From: Maricaulis maris_C
GTDB taxonomy: Bacteria > Pseudomonadota > Alphaproteobacteria > Caulobacterales > Maricaulaceae
DNA length: 64,000 bases
Assembly (NCBI RefSeq): GCF_049116555.1
Contig: NZ_JAGDYT010000001.1
Coordinates: forward strand, 927,054-991,053
Reading direction: 5' to 3'
In this document: piece by piece, positions 8,666 to 17,482 of the stretch
How the letters are laid out: the number at the start of each line of letters is the position of its first letter
Position numbering within the stretch: position 1 is the stretch's first letter
The notes under the pieces: model-generated
What the model was told of the DNA's origin: nothing
What the model saw: only the letters and a program-made list of their open reading frames with translations
Databases searched by the model: none
Made by a program: the position numbers and the translations under genes

Positions 8666-8694
8666 AAAAGCCCCGGCCTGGCCGGGGCTTTTTT
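8666..8694 (+). terminator. Rho-independent terminator after DUF1476 gene
   Basis: A perfect 11-bp stem (8666-8676 with 8682-8692), a 5-nt loop and a run of six T residues lie 25 bp after the stop. A-tracts on the other side suggest it can also stop the convergent thioredoxin-like transcript. Confidence 0.93.
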
Positions 8695-8699
8695 GTTGC

Positions 8700-9161
8700 C
8701 TAGGCGCCTTCGGCTTCCAGCCGTTCCACGACCACCAGCCAGCGGTCCAGCGCCTCGCGGATCTGGTCGCGGCCATAATCCATGGTGATCATTTCGAAGA
8801 CCTGGTTGGTGTCACGGTCGATCAACAGCATGAAGCCGGTCGAGCCGGCCGCTTCATCGTAGATCGGCAGTAAACCCTCCATCTCCGCCATTTCGCGCAG
8901 CCCGCCCCGGCGACCGAGTGTGAAATCGAATTTGACCCAGTCGATGTCGGCGGCCTCATACTCCTCGCGGACATCGTCGATGCGCGGCTCGATCACGCGG
9001 CAGGCCGAACACCAGGAGGAGCGGAACAGGGCGGCGACGAGGCGCGGCTCGCCCGCCGGTTCGGTCACTTCGGCCTCGGCGGCACCGTCCCAGCTGGCGC
9101 GGAAGAAATTCGGCGCCATGAAGACGGCCATGAGGCCGATAATCACAAGGGAAATACGCAT
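8700..9161 (-). CDS. Thioredoxin-fold protein, membrane-anchored
   Basis: The 153-residue protein has an N-terminal hydrophobic segment (residues 3-20, signal or anchor) and then a thioredoxin-like domain with the redox motif SSWCSACR, i.e. CxxC in the WCxxC setting. The later part (FMLLIDRDTNQVFEMI) fits strands 4 and 5 of the fold, and a predicted final helix follows. It is probably periplasmic and acts as a thiol-disulfide oxidoreductase or reductant for a partner. It is the last of three co-directional genes, 3 bp after the SnoaL-like gene. The partner is unknown. Confidence 0.8.
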   Translation of the reverse strand: MRISLVIIGLMAVFMAPNFFRASWDGAAEAEVTEPAGEPRLVAALFRSSWCSACRVIEPRIDDVREEYEAADIDWVKFDFTLGRRGGLREMAEMEGLLPIYDEAAGSTGFMLLIDRDTNQVFEMITMDYGRDQIREALDRWLVVVERLEAEGA

Positions 9162-9164
9162 GGA

Positions 9165-9632
9165 TCAGGTCTCTCCGGTCATGTCGGCAGGCAGGGCGAG
9201 ACCCTCCCTTTCATTGTCCCAGATCATCGAGACAATCTGCCATTTCCCGTTCGCGCCGCGATTGAACAGGAAGGCGTTGATACCGCGCCGTTCGGCCTCG
9301 CTGTCGTCCGGGTGGTGGCGGGCGATATAGCTGGACCAGGCTTGGGCGATATTGCCGAAGACTTCGATCCGGTTGACGAGGGCGACTTCGTAAAAATCCA
9401 TTGTGGCGAGGATCGGACCGGCATTGCGGGCATATTCGTCGGGCGAAAACCCCTGCATCGTCGGCCGTCCGTCATCATCCAGACCGGTGCGCATCTGACG
9501 GCTGTCGGGATGAAAGATTTCCGCCTGACGCGACCAGTCGCGCGGTCCGGCCGGACCAGAGACGATCTCATAGCAAAGCGTGATCAGCGCCTCGATCTCG
9601 GCCTTGTCGTCAGCGTAAGCGATCTGGCTCAT
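9165..9632 (-). CDS. SnoaL/NTF2-like domain protein
   Basis: This 155-residue protein looks like a single NTF2-like (SnoaL-type) cone domain: an N-terminal helix (ADDKAEIEALITLCYEIVSG), then W-S-R-QAEIFHPDS, and strands ending in GKWQIVSMIWDNERE, the typical last strands of SnoaL_3-type proteins. No signal peptide is seen, so it is cytoplasmic. Its ATG overlaps the stop of the PPOX-like gene by 4 bp (ATGA), and the thioredoxin-like gene follows after 3 bp. Such folds serve as small enzymes or ligand-binding domains; no catalytic residues can be assigned. Confidence 0.75.
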   Translation of the reverse strand: MSQIAYADDKAEIEALITLCYEIVSGPAGPRDWSRQAEIFHPDSRQMRTGLDDDGRPTMQGFSPDEYARNAGPILATMDFYEVALVNRIEVFGNIAQAWSSYIARHHPDDSEAERRGINAFLFNRGANGKWQIVSMIWDNEREGLALPADMTGET

Positions 9633-10189
9633 TGCGAGGTCTCCGGCTTGACCAGTCCGGGTATCCCGTCGATCGAGACCGCATTGCTGTCATAGCGGCG
9701 CATCGACCAGTCCTCATCGGAGCGATGGGCGTTGACCCGCACCAGCTGGTCGCGTTCGCCGGTGAAATCGTAGAAGGGCACGCCCCAGCCGCAACTGTCC
9801 TGAATGCGGTCGATCTTCGCCGTGAACACCGTGCGAGCCTTGGGAAAGTCCGGGAAGAGGGCGAGTTTTTCGGCAAACCCGTCCTCGTCGAACGACACGG
9901 CCTCGGCCCGGCCATACAGGCGCAATATGTTGGGCGCGCCTTCAAAGGCGCAGAACATGAAGGTAATGCGGCCATTCTGGCGCACATGGGCCAGCGTCTC
10001 GATGCCTGAGCCACCCAGATCGAGATAGGCGACCTCGCTGGGGCCCAGAATGCGGAAACTGTCATAGCCCTTGGGCGACAGGTTTACATGGCCGCCGTCC
10101 CCCGACGGGGCCGAGGCCACGAAGAACATTTTCTGCTGCTCGATGAAGGCGCGGATGCGGTCGTCGATATGAGGGTGGGTCTTGGCCAT
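9629..10189 (-). CDS. Pyridoxamine 5'-phosphate oxidase-like flavin-binding protein
   Basis: The 186-residue protein resembles the PPOX/FMN-binding split-barrel family: the early QQKMFFVASAPSG strand, HVNLSPKGYDSFRI, a middle strand VRQNGRITFMFCAF, and late GWGVPFYDF. These proteins bind FMN or F420/heme and often reduce small substrates. It is distinct from PdxH, whose PLP-binding signature is absent. It is the first gene of a three-gene unit with the SnoaL-like and thioredoxin-like genes. Physiological substrate unknown. Confidence 0.8.
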   Translation of the reverse strand: MAKTHPHIDDRIRAFIEQQKMFFVASAPSGDGGHVNLSPKGYDSFRILGPSEVAYLDLGGSGIETLAHVRQNGRITFMFCAFEGAPNILRLYGRAEAVSFDEDGFAEKLALFPDFPKARTVFTAKIDRIQDSCGWGVPFYDFTGERDQLVRVNAHRSDEDWSMRRYDSNAVSIDGIPGLVKPETSQ

Positions 10190-10274
10190 GGGGGCGAATG
10201 TAGGCGGTGTCGTTCACAACCGCCATGGGGCAGGGCGCGCGATCACTGCTTTGTCATCCCTGATGCAGGCCCCG

Positions 10275-11576
<1,302 letters not shown>

Positions 11577-11668
11577 GGCAGGTGCTCCGGGCGTGTCATC
11601 GGCAAGCGCGGGGGATGCGATGAAAGCGCGGAGACGTCAAGTGTGGGGGAGGGCGGGATGTCTTGATC

Positions 11669-11790
11669 GCCCCTCATCCGCCCCTCGGGGGCACCTTCTC
11701 CCCAGCCGGGGAGAAGCAGAAAGCAGCACCGCCTCTCCCCAACCGGGGAGAGGAATCAAAGGTGAGGGGCGCGCAGCCATCGCTGCGCTA
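11669..11790. repeat. REP/BIME-type repeat, copy A1
   Basis: Two REP-like modules face each other: a tail cccctcatcc plus palindrome cttctcccc/ggggagaag, then a second palindrome ctctcccc/ggggagag ending in gtgagggg (the inverted tail). Its right end reaches the stop codon of the DUF559 gene. A copy in the same orientation, nearly identical over about 120 bp, lies at 12222-12346 on the other side of that gene. Confidence 0.85.
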
Positions 11791-12153
11791 GAGGGACTTC
11801 CGCCTCGCCATTTGGGCGTAGTGCACAGCCTCGCCAATGACTTCCATGACCGCATCCATATCCGTCAGGATGTCATGGTTCCAAAAGCGCAGGACCTGAA
11901 AACCCGCCGCTTCCAGCCAGGCGGTGCGGCGGGCGTCATAGGCTTCCTGGTCACCGTGCTGGCCGCCATCGGCTTCAACCACGATGGACAGGTCCTTGCA
12001 CAGGAAGTCTGCGATGTAGGGACCGACCGGCACTTGTCGTCTGAACTTCGCGCCATGCAAGTGCCGCCCACGCAGCCGCGCCCACAGTCGGGCCTCAGCC
12101 GGTGTCTGCTCGCGACGCAATTCCCGGGCGCGCTCTCGGTGCGGGTGGCGCAT
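11788..12153 (-). CDS. DUF559 domain protein (Vsr/restriction endonuclease-like fold)
   Basis: This 121-residue protein has the features of DUF559: RREQTPAEARLWARLRG, then AKFRRQVPVGPYIADFLC, SIVVEADGGQH, and a final FQVLRFWNHDILTD. In the PD-(D/E)xK-like fold of Vsr and relatives, the Asp of the IADF strand and the Glu of VEADG would be metal ligands. It may be a nuclease, but biochemical roles of the family are little known. The gene is monocistronic and framed by two direct copies of a REP-type repeat (11669-11790, 12222-12346), which suggests it travels or is duplicated as a cassette. A spurious plus-strand frame overlaps it. Confidence 0.85.
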   Translation of the reverse strand: MRHPHRERARELRREQTPAEARLWARLRGRHLHGAKFRRQVPVGPYIADFLCKDLSIVVEADGGQHGDQEAYDARRTAWLEAAGFQVLRFWNHDILTDMDAVMEVIGEAVHYAQMARRKSL

Positions 12154-12221
12154 GGCGCGAAGATACCGCGCATGACGCCGGAATGAGCGTGATTGCCGTC
12201 ATGCGATGGAAGTTTTTCCTT

Positions 12222-12346
12222 GCCCCTCATCCGGCCCTCCGGGCCACCTTCTCCCCGGTCGGGGAGAAGGATAGAGCAGCACCGCCTCTCCCCGACCGGG
12301 GAGAGGAATCAAAGGTGAGGGGCGCGCAGCGATCGCTGCGCCGCTA
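12222..12346. repeat. REP/BIME-type repeat, copy A2
   Basis: This copy has the same orientation and organisation as 11669-11790: cccctcatcc tail, cttctcccc/ggggagaag palindrome, shared middle (agcagcaccgcct), second palindrome, gtgaggggcgcgcagc and a gatcgctgcg end. Differences from A1 are concentrated in palindrome loops (paired changes that keep the stems), which implies selection for structure or recent amplification. Confidence 0.85.
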
Positions 12347-12403
12347 AGGACTCCGCCAATCCAAATCCCCATGCCAATCCAGCATCGCCGAGGGATATGT
12401 CCC

Positions 12404-12742
12404 TCACCGCAGGCTCGCCGCCAGCCAGGCTGAGACCCGAAAGGTGGCCATGACATGGATGGCGAGGACGCCCAGCCCGATGATCAGGGTGAGCGGTGAT
12501 CCATTGCGGCGTTTGCCATCACGGTCCGTCATCATGGGGGACGTGATCTGCCGCTCGATATGAAACAGGGCCATGCCCGCCAGAACAGCGAAAATGCCGG
12601 TGCCCGCCGCAACCTGGGCCAGCTTGGCCGGCGTGCCGAGAAGCGCTTCGGTATGTTCGGCAATCTGCCACCCGACCGAACCAAGTGTCACCAAGACTGC
12701 CAGGCCGAGCGAAGATCGGGATACGCGCTTGGGGTCAGCCAT
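12404..12742 (-). CDS. Small membrane protein, unknown
   Basis: This 112-residue protein has three hydrophobic stretches: about residues 11-27 (LGLAVLVTLGSVGWQIA), 41-60 (VAAGTGIFAVLAGMALF) and 84-105 (LTLIIGLGVLAIHVMATF). It is therefore an inner-membrane protein without recognisable family motifs. The ATG at 12742 has AAGGTG 7 bases upstream and is preferred to the GTG three codons before. It is isolated between a REP repeat and a large inverted repeat. Confidence 0.55.
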   Translation of the reverse strand: MADPKRVSRSSLGLAVLVTLGSVGWQIAEHTEALLGTPAKLAQVAAGTGIFAVLAGMALFHIERQITSPMMTDRDGKRRNGSPLTLIIGLGVLAIHVMATFRVSAWLAASLR

Positions 12743-12772
12743 TATTGTCACCTTAGGGAATGGAGCGGGCGG

Positions 12773-12874
12773 AGGGACATGTACCTTTGGGACGTGTCCC
12801 GGAAAATCAGAATATGCCGTGTCTGGAGAGCGCCCAAGTCTTCAATGGGACACGTACCAGAGGTACATGTCCCT
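12773..12874. repeat. Large inverted repeat with GGGACATGTACC-type arms
   Basis: Arms 12773-12800 and 12847-12874 pair over 28 bp with two mismatches, around a 46-nt centre. The outer 14 bp (AGGGACATGTACCT) match perfectly, and each arm contains near-palindromic GGGACxTGTxCC units. It fills the gap between the small membrane gene and the threonine synthase-like gene. Such nested palindromes are typical of REP elements mobilised by Y1/RAYT transposases; no transposase gene is in the window. As a terminator it would lack a T-run. Confidence 0.75.
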
Positions 12875-12879
12875 CTGGC

Positions 12880-14106
12880 TTACATCGCGTCCCAATCCAC
12901 ATCCCCATGCCGGTCCAGCGCTACCGCGCCATCCGGCATCGCGTATTTCAGCCCGGATCCGCAATTGAACAACACGCATTCGGCGTCGCGGGCCAGCAGG
13001 CCGTCGCCCATGGCTTTCTCCATCGCGGCCAGCGTCGCGGCGCCTTCCGGGCAGAGCAACAGACCGTCTTCACGGGCGCAGCGGGTCCGGGCGGTCTCAA
13101 TCGCGGTTTCCGACACGGCCAGTGCGGCACCACCGCTTTGCCGGACAGCGTCCAATATCAGGAAATCACCAATCGCCTTGGGCACGCGGATGCCCATGGC
13201 GGCGGTCTTGGCGTCCAGCCATTCCTCGGCGTGTCTCGCGCCGTCCTCGTAAGCCTTGACGATGGGGGCACAGCCTTCCGCCTGGACGGCGTACATTTTC
13301 GGGCGCTCGGAGCCGATCCAGCCGAGTTGTTCCATCTCGTCGAAGGCCTTCCACATGCCAATAAGGCCGGTGCCGCCGCCGGTCGGATAGAAGATGGCAT
13401 CGGGCACCCGCCAGCCGAGCTGGGCAGCGAGTTCGAGGCCCATCGTCTTCTTCCCCTCGATCCGGTAGGGCTCCTTCAGGGTCGAGACATCGAACCAGCC
13501 CATCTCCGCTTTTCCGGCGCCGACGAGGGCGCCGCAATGATGGATGAAGCCATTGACCTTGAAGACCTTCGCCCCCTGCAACGCCATCTCGCGCAGATTG
13601 GCTTCCGGCGTGTCCTCGGGCGCAAAACACCAGCTCTCCATCCCCATCCGGCTGGCATAGGCCGACAGCGCGGCGCCGGCATTGCCATTGGTCGGCATGG
13701 CGAGGCGTTTGAGCCCGTATTGATGAGCCATGGCAACGGCGAGGGCGAGGCCGCGCGCCTTGAACGAGCCGGTCGGCAGGCGGCCCTCATCCTTGACCCA
13801 GACCTTGCCCGTCGCCCCGGACGCCCTGCCCGTGGCGGGAACATCGATCAACGGCGTGTCGAGTTCACCGAGGGCGCAGACATGAGCCTTGTCGGCGACC
13901 GGTAGCAGCTCGCGCCATTTCCAGAACCCGCCGCCGCGCGCCCAGATCGCATCGCGATCGGTTTCCGACTTCAACGTCCCAAGGTCATAGCGTGCCAGCA
14001 GCGGCTTGCCGGCCTCGGACAGATTGTGGGGCTGGTCAGCCGCATAGCGCTCGCCGGTTTCCGAACACTCCAGATGGGTGAAGTAGTTGGCGGGGGCTTG
14101 CGTCAT
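12880..14106 (-). CDS. Threonine synthase-like PLP-dependent enzyme
   Basis: This 408-residue protein is a fold-type II PLP enzyme: the Lys-PLP site is PTGSFKARG with K116, the phosphate-binding PTGGGTG is near residue 245, and NGNAGAALSAYA supplies the substrate Ser/Asn loop. The N-terminus (YFTHLECSETGERY) resembles the degenerate Cys-containing strand of the class II (plant/archaeal) threonine synthases, not the longer yeast-type ThrC common in proteobacteria. It would form threonine from O-phosphohomoserine, but a related lyase activity cannot be excluded. It is single, starting 33 bp after the amidohydrolase stop position on the same strand. Confidence 0.85.
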   Translation of the reverse strand: MTQAPANYFTHLECSETGERYAADQPHNLSEAGKPLLARYDLGTLKSETDRDAIWARGGGFWKWRELLPVADKAHVCALGELDTPLIDVPATGRASGATGKVWVKDEGRLPTGSFKARGLALAVAMAHQYGLKRLAMPTNGNAGAALSAYASRMGMESWCFAPEDTPEANLREMALQGAKVFKVNGFIHHCGALVGAGKAEMGWFDVSTLKEPYRIEGKKTMGLELAAQLGWRVPDAIFYPTGGGTGLIGMWKAFDEMEQLGWIGSERPKMYAVQAEGCAPIVKAYEDGARHAEEWLDAKTAAMGIRVPKAIGDFLILDAVRQSGGAALAVSETAIETARTRCAREDGLLLCPEGAATLAAMEKAMGDGLLARDAECVLFNCGSGLKYAMPDGAVALDRHGDVDWDAM

Positions 14107-14139
14107 GGAGAGGCTCGTTTGTGGCGAAATGAAAAGGAC

Positions 14140-15912
14140 TTAGCCGAAGACTTGGCCCCAGGCGGCGGCAATGGCAAGGCCGATCCGGTCCAACGACCAG
14201 TCCCGCGTATCCACTGGCTGCCCGGCGAGCCAGGTGCCGCGCACCGCGACCGGCGCGTCGGCGTCGATGGCGGCAACCGGGTCGGTATCAAACCAGGTCA
14301 GATCGGCGCGCTTGCCGACCTCGATGGAGCCGATCTCGTCAGCGAGACCCAATTGCCGGGCGGCATTGCGGGTCATCAGGGTAAGGGCGGTTTCCGCATC
14401 GATTGTCTCGCCCAGCGTGTCGCCGGTCAGCGTGCGGCGGTGGACGGGCAGGGCCATCACACGCACGGCATCAATCTCGCTGGCCGGGTGATCGCCATGG
14501 ATCGTCACAACCGCGCCCTGCCGGACTGCTTCGGCAATCGGCATGTAGCGCGCGGCGCGTTCCTGTCCGAACAAGTCCTCCAGCCGGTGACCATAATTGC
14601 CGATATGGTCCGGGAAGAAGCCCAATGAGACGCCGAGACCATTGGCGCGGGCGATCTGGTCGGGCGTGATCAGGGCGAGATGTTCCAGTCGGTGCCGGAC
14701 GTCCGGATCGGGTGTGCGCGTTTGCGCGATGTCGATGGCATCGAGCGCCAGATCGATGGCGCGCTCGCCCTGGACGTGAAGCGCCATCTGATAGCCAAAG
14801 CCCTGCATCTCGCCGACAAAGCCGATCACGCTGTCGGACGGCCTGGCCAGGGGCGCCAGCCAGTTCGGTGGCAGGCCAAGTGTATCCTGAGTCAGCGGCG
14901 TATTGGCGTAGGGCTCGTCGGTCGCAGCGCCGCCAGCAAAGGGAGACCCGTCGAGCCAGAGCTTCATGCCATTCAGGCGGCGCAGGGCGTGGCGGTCATC
15001 CGTTTCGTTGAACATGCCCTGCGCGCGACCATACCGGCTCGGGCTTGTGTAAAGAACGGTGTTCAGCGCGGGACGCGTGGCGTGGCTCACCGCGGTGAGA
15101 ATGCCGAGCGGGTCTTCGGCGCGTCCGACCAGGGACGCGATGCCGATTGTGGTGTAGCCGGCCGCCGCGTACGCATCATAAGTGCCGTCGAGTAGATAGG
15201 TCAGGGCCGCGTCCGAAGCCTGCGGAATACCGGCCATGAGCTGACGCACGGCAGTGACTTCCACCACACGCCCGGTCAGCGCGCCGTCGGCGTCGCGCTC
15301 GAAAAAACCGTCATGCGGGTCGGGTGTGGCGGGGGAGAGGCCTGCAGCCTCGAGGGCGGCGGAATTGGCGAAGGCCTCATGCATCATCTGGGTCAGGATG
15401 ACGAGCGGGCGGTCCGGTGAGAGGGCGTCGAGCTCGGCCAGGCTCGGCGGCGTGAGATCGTCCAGCATGACGGCATCCCAGCCAAAGGCGATGGCCCAGG
15501 GCGAGGGCCCGCCCGCTTCAACGCCCTCGGCTATGGCGGTCATGATGGCGGCGCGGTCAGAATGGGTGCGGCCAGAGATGTCGATGGCGGTGTTCAACAG
15601 CGCGGCGGCGAGCGGGTGGGTGTGCGGTTCGATCAGGCCCGGCGTCAATGTTCCGCCTTCCAGGTCGATGCGGCGCGCGCCGCGCGGTGCGGCCGCCAGA
15701 ACCTGGTCCAGCCTGCCCACGGCCGCGATCCGTCCGTCCTGCACATAGATCGCCTCCACGATCCCTGCCGCGCTGACCGTGCGGATGGTGCCATTGTGGA
15801 AGACCAGCGCGTCCGGCGCGGTCGGCGAGCGCAGGAGCATGGTGGCGATCACGGCGCCAAGGATGGCCAACAGGGCGATGAGGGCGAGGACGAGGCGTAT
15901 TGGACGAGTCAT
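14140..15912 (-). CDS. Amidohydrolase family 3 (YtcJ-like) metal-dependent hydrolase
   Basis: The 590-residue protein has an N-terminal membrane segment (residues 6-28) and the amidohydrolase-superfamily core. Visible ligands are EPHTHPL (HxH) near residue 95, HVQGERA, RLEHLALI and HGDHPAS, consistent with the YtcJ/amidohydrolase_3 family, and the closing block VGKRADLTWFDTDP with the return of the small beta-sandwich. Relatives hydrolyse N-acyl or amide substrates. The protein is probably anchored with the catalytic domain in the periplasm. The following threonine synthase-like gene begins 33 bp downstream. Confidence 0.88.
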   Translation of the reverse strand: MTRPIRLVLALIALLAILGAVIATMLLRSPTAPDALVFHNGTIRTVSAAGIVEAIYVQDGRIAAVGRLDQVLAAAPRGARRIDLEGGTLTPGLIEPHTHPLAAALLNTAIDISGRTHSDRAAIMTAIAEGVEAGGPSPWAIAFGWDAVMLDDLTPPSLAELDALSPDRPLVILTQMMHEAFANSAALEAAGLSPATPDPHDGFFERDADGALTGRVVEVTAVRQLMAGIPQASDAALTYLLDGTYDAYAAAGYTTIGIASLVGRAEDPLGILTAVSHATRPALNTVLYTSPSRYGRAQGMFNETDDRHALRRLNGMKLWLDGSPFAGGAATDEPYANTPLTQDTLGLPPNWLAPLARPSDSVIGFVGEMQGFGYQMALHVQGERAIDLALDAIDIAQTRTPDPDVRHRLEHLALITPDQIARANGLGVSLGFFPDHIGNYGHRLEDLFGQERAARYMPIAEAVRQGAVVTIHGDHPASEIDAVRVMALPVHRRTLTGDTLGETIDAETALTLMTRNAARQLGLADEIGSIEVGKRADLTWFDTDPVAAIDADAPVAVRGTWLAGQPVDTRDWSLDRIGLAIAAAWGQVFG

Positions 15913-16037
15913 TCGCCTATTCTAGCAGGCGCCCCCGGACAGACGAGCGCTTGTTGCCGTGGCTGGCTTTCGTGGCCCGGGGCTGGGCCGGGCCGGACTT
16001 GCACGCTAGGCTGGCTCCCGGACCAGGGGAGACAGGC

Positions 16038-16430
16038 ATGGCAAATGTGATCGGTGTGGGCGGTATCTTCTTTCAAAGCCCCGACCCGGCGGCGCTGATG
16101 GCGTGGTATCAGGACAAGCTGGGCCTCAAGATCAATGATTATGGCGGGGCGGATTTCCTGCATGCCGACAGCGGCAAGGCCTTTCCGCAAGGCGCGCGGA
16201 CGATCGTCTCCGGTTTCAAGGATGGTACGGATTACTTCAAGCCGTCCGCCAAGCCCTTCATGATCAATCTGATGATCGACGACATGGAGGGGATGCTGGC
16301 CCGTCTGAAGGAGAAGGAGGTCCCGCTTGAGGGCGAGCCCCAGGATTTCAGCTATGGCCGCTTTGCCTGGGTGATGGATCCGGACGGCACCAAGATCGAG
16401 CTCTGGCAGCCGATCGAACCGGAGGGGTAG
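16038..16430 (+). CDS. VOC (glyoxalase/bleomycin-resistance) superfamily protein
   Basis: The 130-residue protein carries one vicinal-oxygen-chelate module pair: GVGGIFFQSPDPAALMAWYQDKLG at the start and FAWVMDPDGTKIELWQP at the end, the latter with the C-terminal Glu metal ligand. The position of the first His ligand is taken by other residues (GIFFQ), so metal binding is uncertain. The ATG at 16038 is preceded by AGGGGAG; a reading 46 codons longer overlaps the divergent amidohydrolase start and is rejected. Substrate unknown. Confidence 0.85.
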   Translation: MANVIGVGGIFFQSPDPAALMAWYQDKLGLKINDYGGADFLHADSGKAFPQGARTIVSGFKDGTDYFKPSAKPFMINLMIDDMEGMLARLKEKEVPLEGEPQDFSYGRFAWVMDPDGTKIELWQPIEPEG

Positions 16431-16798
16431 CGGCGGCGTCTCGGGAGTTTGTCCCTGACGCGAGGCACAATTTTTCCCGGAGGCGCAGAGCGCGATCCGG
16501 GATCCACGTTGGGCTTATCGATGCAGGACGGGCGCAAAGGCTGGGGTCGGGTTCTGTTGCCCCCGGATCTTTGCCCGGATCTTCGCCCGGATCTTCGCCC
16601 GGCTTTCGCCGGGCTGCGTTGGGGGGAAATGGGTTAGCCTGGCGAAGGGGAGGGTCTTTTGTGCCTTTCCATTCATTGTTTGCTTGCTGGCTGGCAGGCA
16701 AATTATGGATCTCTGCGAGCCGGGGCTCGCTGTCTCACTCAGGCATAATCCGTCATTCAAGCGAAAGACAGGATGACGGGCGGGGGGCAGCCGGTAGC
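16431..16798. other. Gene-free gap between VOC gene and radC
   Basis: These 368 bases lie between convergent genes. They contain a short tandem repeat and hairpin (16562-16614). Near 16751-16781 there is a ccgtcat...atgacgg inverted pair that resembles the ends of the repeat at 22461-22567. No gene or clear terminator with a T-run was found. Confidence 0.6.
16562..16614. repeat. 12-bp tandem repeat ending in a hairpin
   Basis: The unit CCCGGATCTTCG occurs three times (first copy with one change) at 16562-16597, followed by a shortened copy. The end forms a 7-bp hairpin, GCCCGGC-TTTC-GCCGGGC (16597-16614). It is non-coding in position, between convergent genes, and may be an expanded REP palindrome. 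Confidence 0.7.
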
Positions 16799-17479
16799 CT
16801 ACATCAAACCCAGCGTCTTGAAGCTCGCCGTATTCTCCCGCCCGATCACCAGGTGATCATGGACGGCGATTTCAAACGGCTTGCAGATCTCCATCAGCGT
16901 GCGGGTCATTTCGATATCGGCCTGGCTGGGTGTGGCGTCGCCGGAGGGGTGATTGTGCACCAGGATGATGGCCGAGGCTTCGTGGGCGAGGGCGGCCTTG
17001 ACCACTTCGCGCGGATAGACCGGCGCGTGGTCGATCGTGCCTTCGCCCAGCACTTCATCGGCGATCAGCTTGTTCTTGCGGTCGAGGAAGAGCACGCGGA
17101 ACTGTTCGGTCGTGGCGTGCTGCATGGCTGTGCGGCAATAGGCGACCAGCGCCGACCAGGAGGTGATGACCGGACGTCCGATGGCCTGTTCGCGGGCCAG
17201 GCGTTCGGCCAGCGGCTTGATGAGTTTGAGGTCGGCCGCAACGCGCTCGGAGACGCCCTTGATGGCGGTCAGGTCGCGGACATCGGCCCCGGCGACGCCG
17301 CCGAGATCCCCGAAGCGGGCGATGAGGTCCTTGGCGATCGGTTTGGTGTCGCGGCGCGGAATGGAGCGAAAGAGGTAAAGTTCCAGCAATTCATAATCGT
17401 GAAGTGCCAATCCACCCGCTGAGGTTAGCTTTTCGCGCAGCCGGTCTCGGTGACCCGTATGGGAAGCCGTGCCGGTCAT
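16799..17479 (-). CDS. radC: RadC-family JAB/MPN domain protein
   Basis: The 226-residue protein has an N-terminal helix-hairpin-helix-like region (GDLGGVAGADVRDLTAIKGV, residues 57-76) and a C-terminal JAB metal-binding domain with VHNHPSGDATPSQAD (174-188), giving H175, H177 and D188 as zinc ligands, plus the upstream Glu (E142 region). RadC is widespread, but its DNA-repair role is not well supported; it is a likely metallopeptidase or nuclease-like protein. Its ATG is 3 bp after the map stop, so map and radC form an operon, as in many alphaproteobacteria. Confidence 0.93.
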   Translation of the reverse strand: MTGTASHTGHRDRLREKLTSAGGLALHDYELLELYLFRSIPRRDTKPIAKDLIARFGDLGGVAGADVRDLTAIKGVSERVAADLKLIKPLAERLAREQAIGRPVITSWSALVAYCRTAMQHATTEQFRVLFLDRKNKLIADEVLGEGTIDHAPVYPREVVKAALAHEASAIILVHNHPSGDATPSQADIEMTRTLMEICKPFEIAVHDHLVIGRENTASFKTLGLM

Positions 17480-17482
17480 GAC

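Noticed and set aside
11669..12346. CRISPR array
   Set aside because: The repeated palindromic sequences here and elsewhere are two-copy BIME-like structures, not short regularly spaced repeats, and no cas genes are present.
12760..13905. 381-codon plus-strand frame through the inverted repeat and threonine synthase gene
   Set aside because: Antisense shadow of a PLP enzyme gene with a clear active-site Lys; begins within a non-coding repeat.
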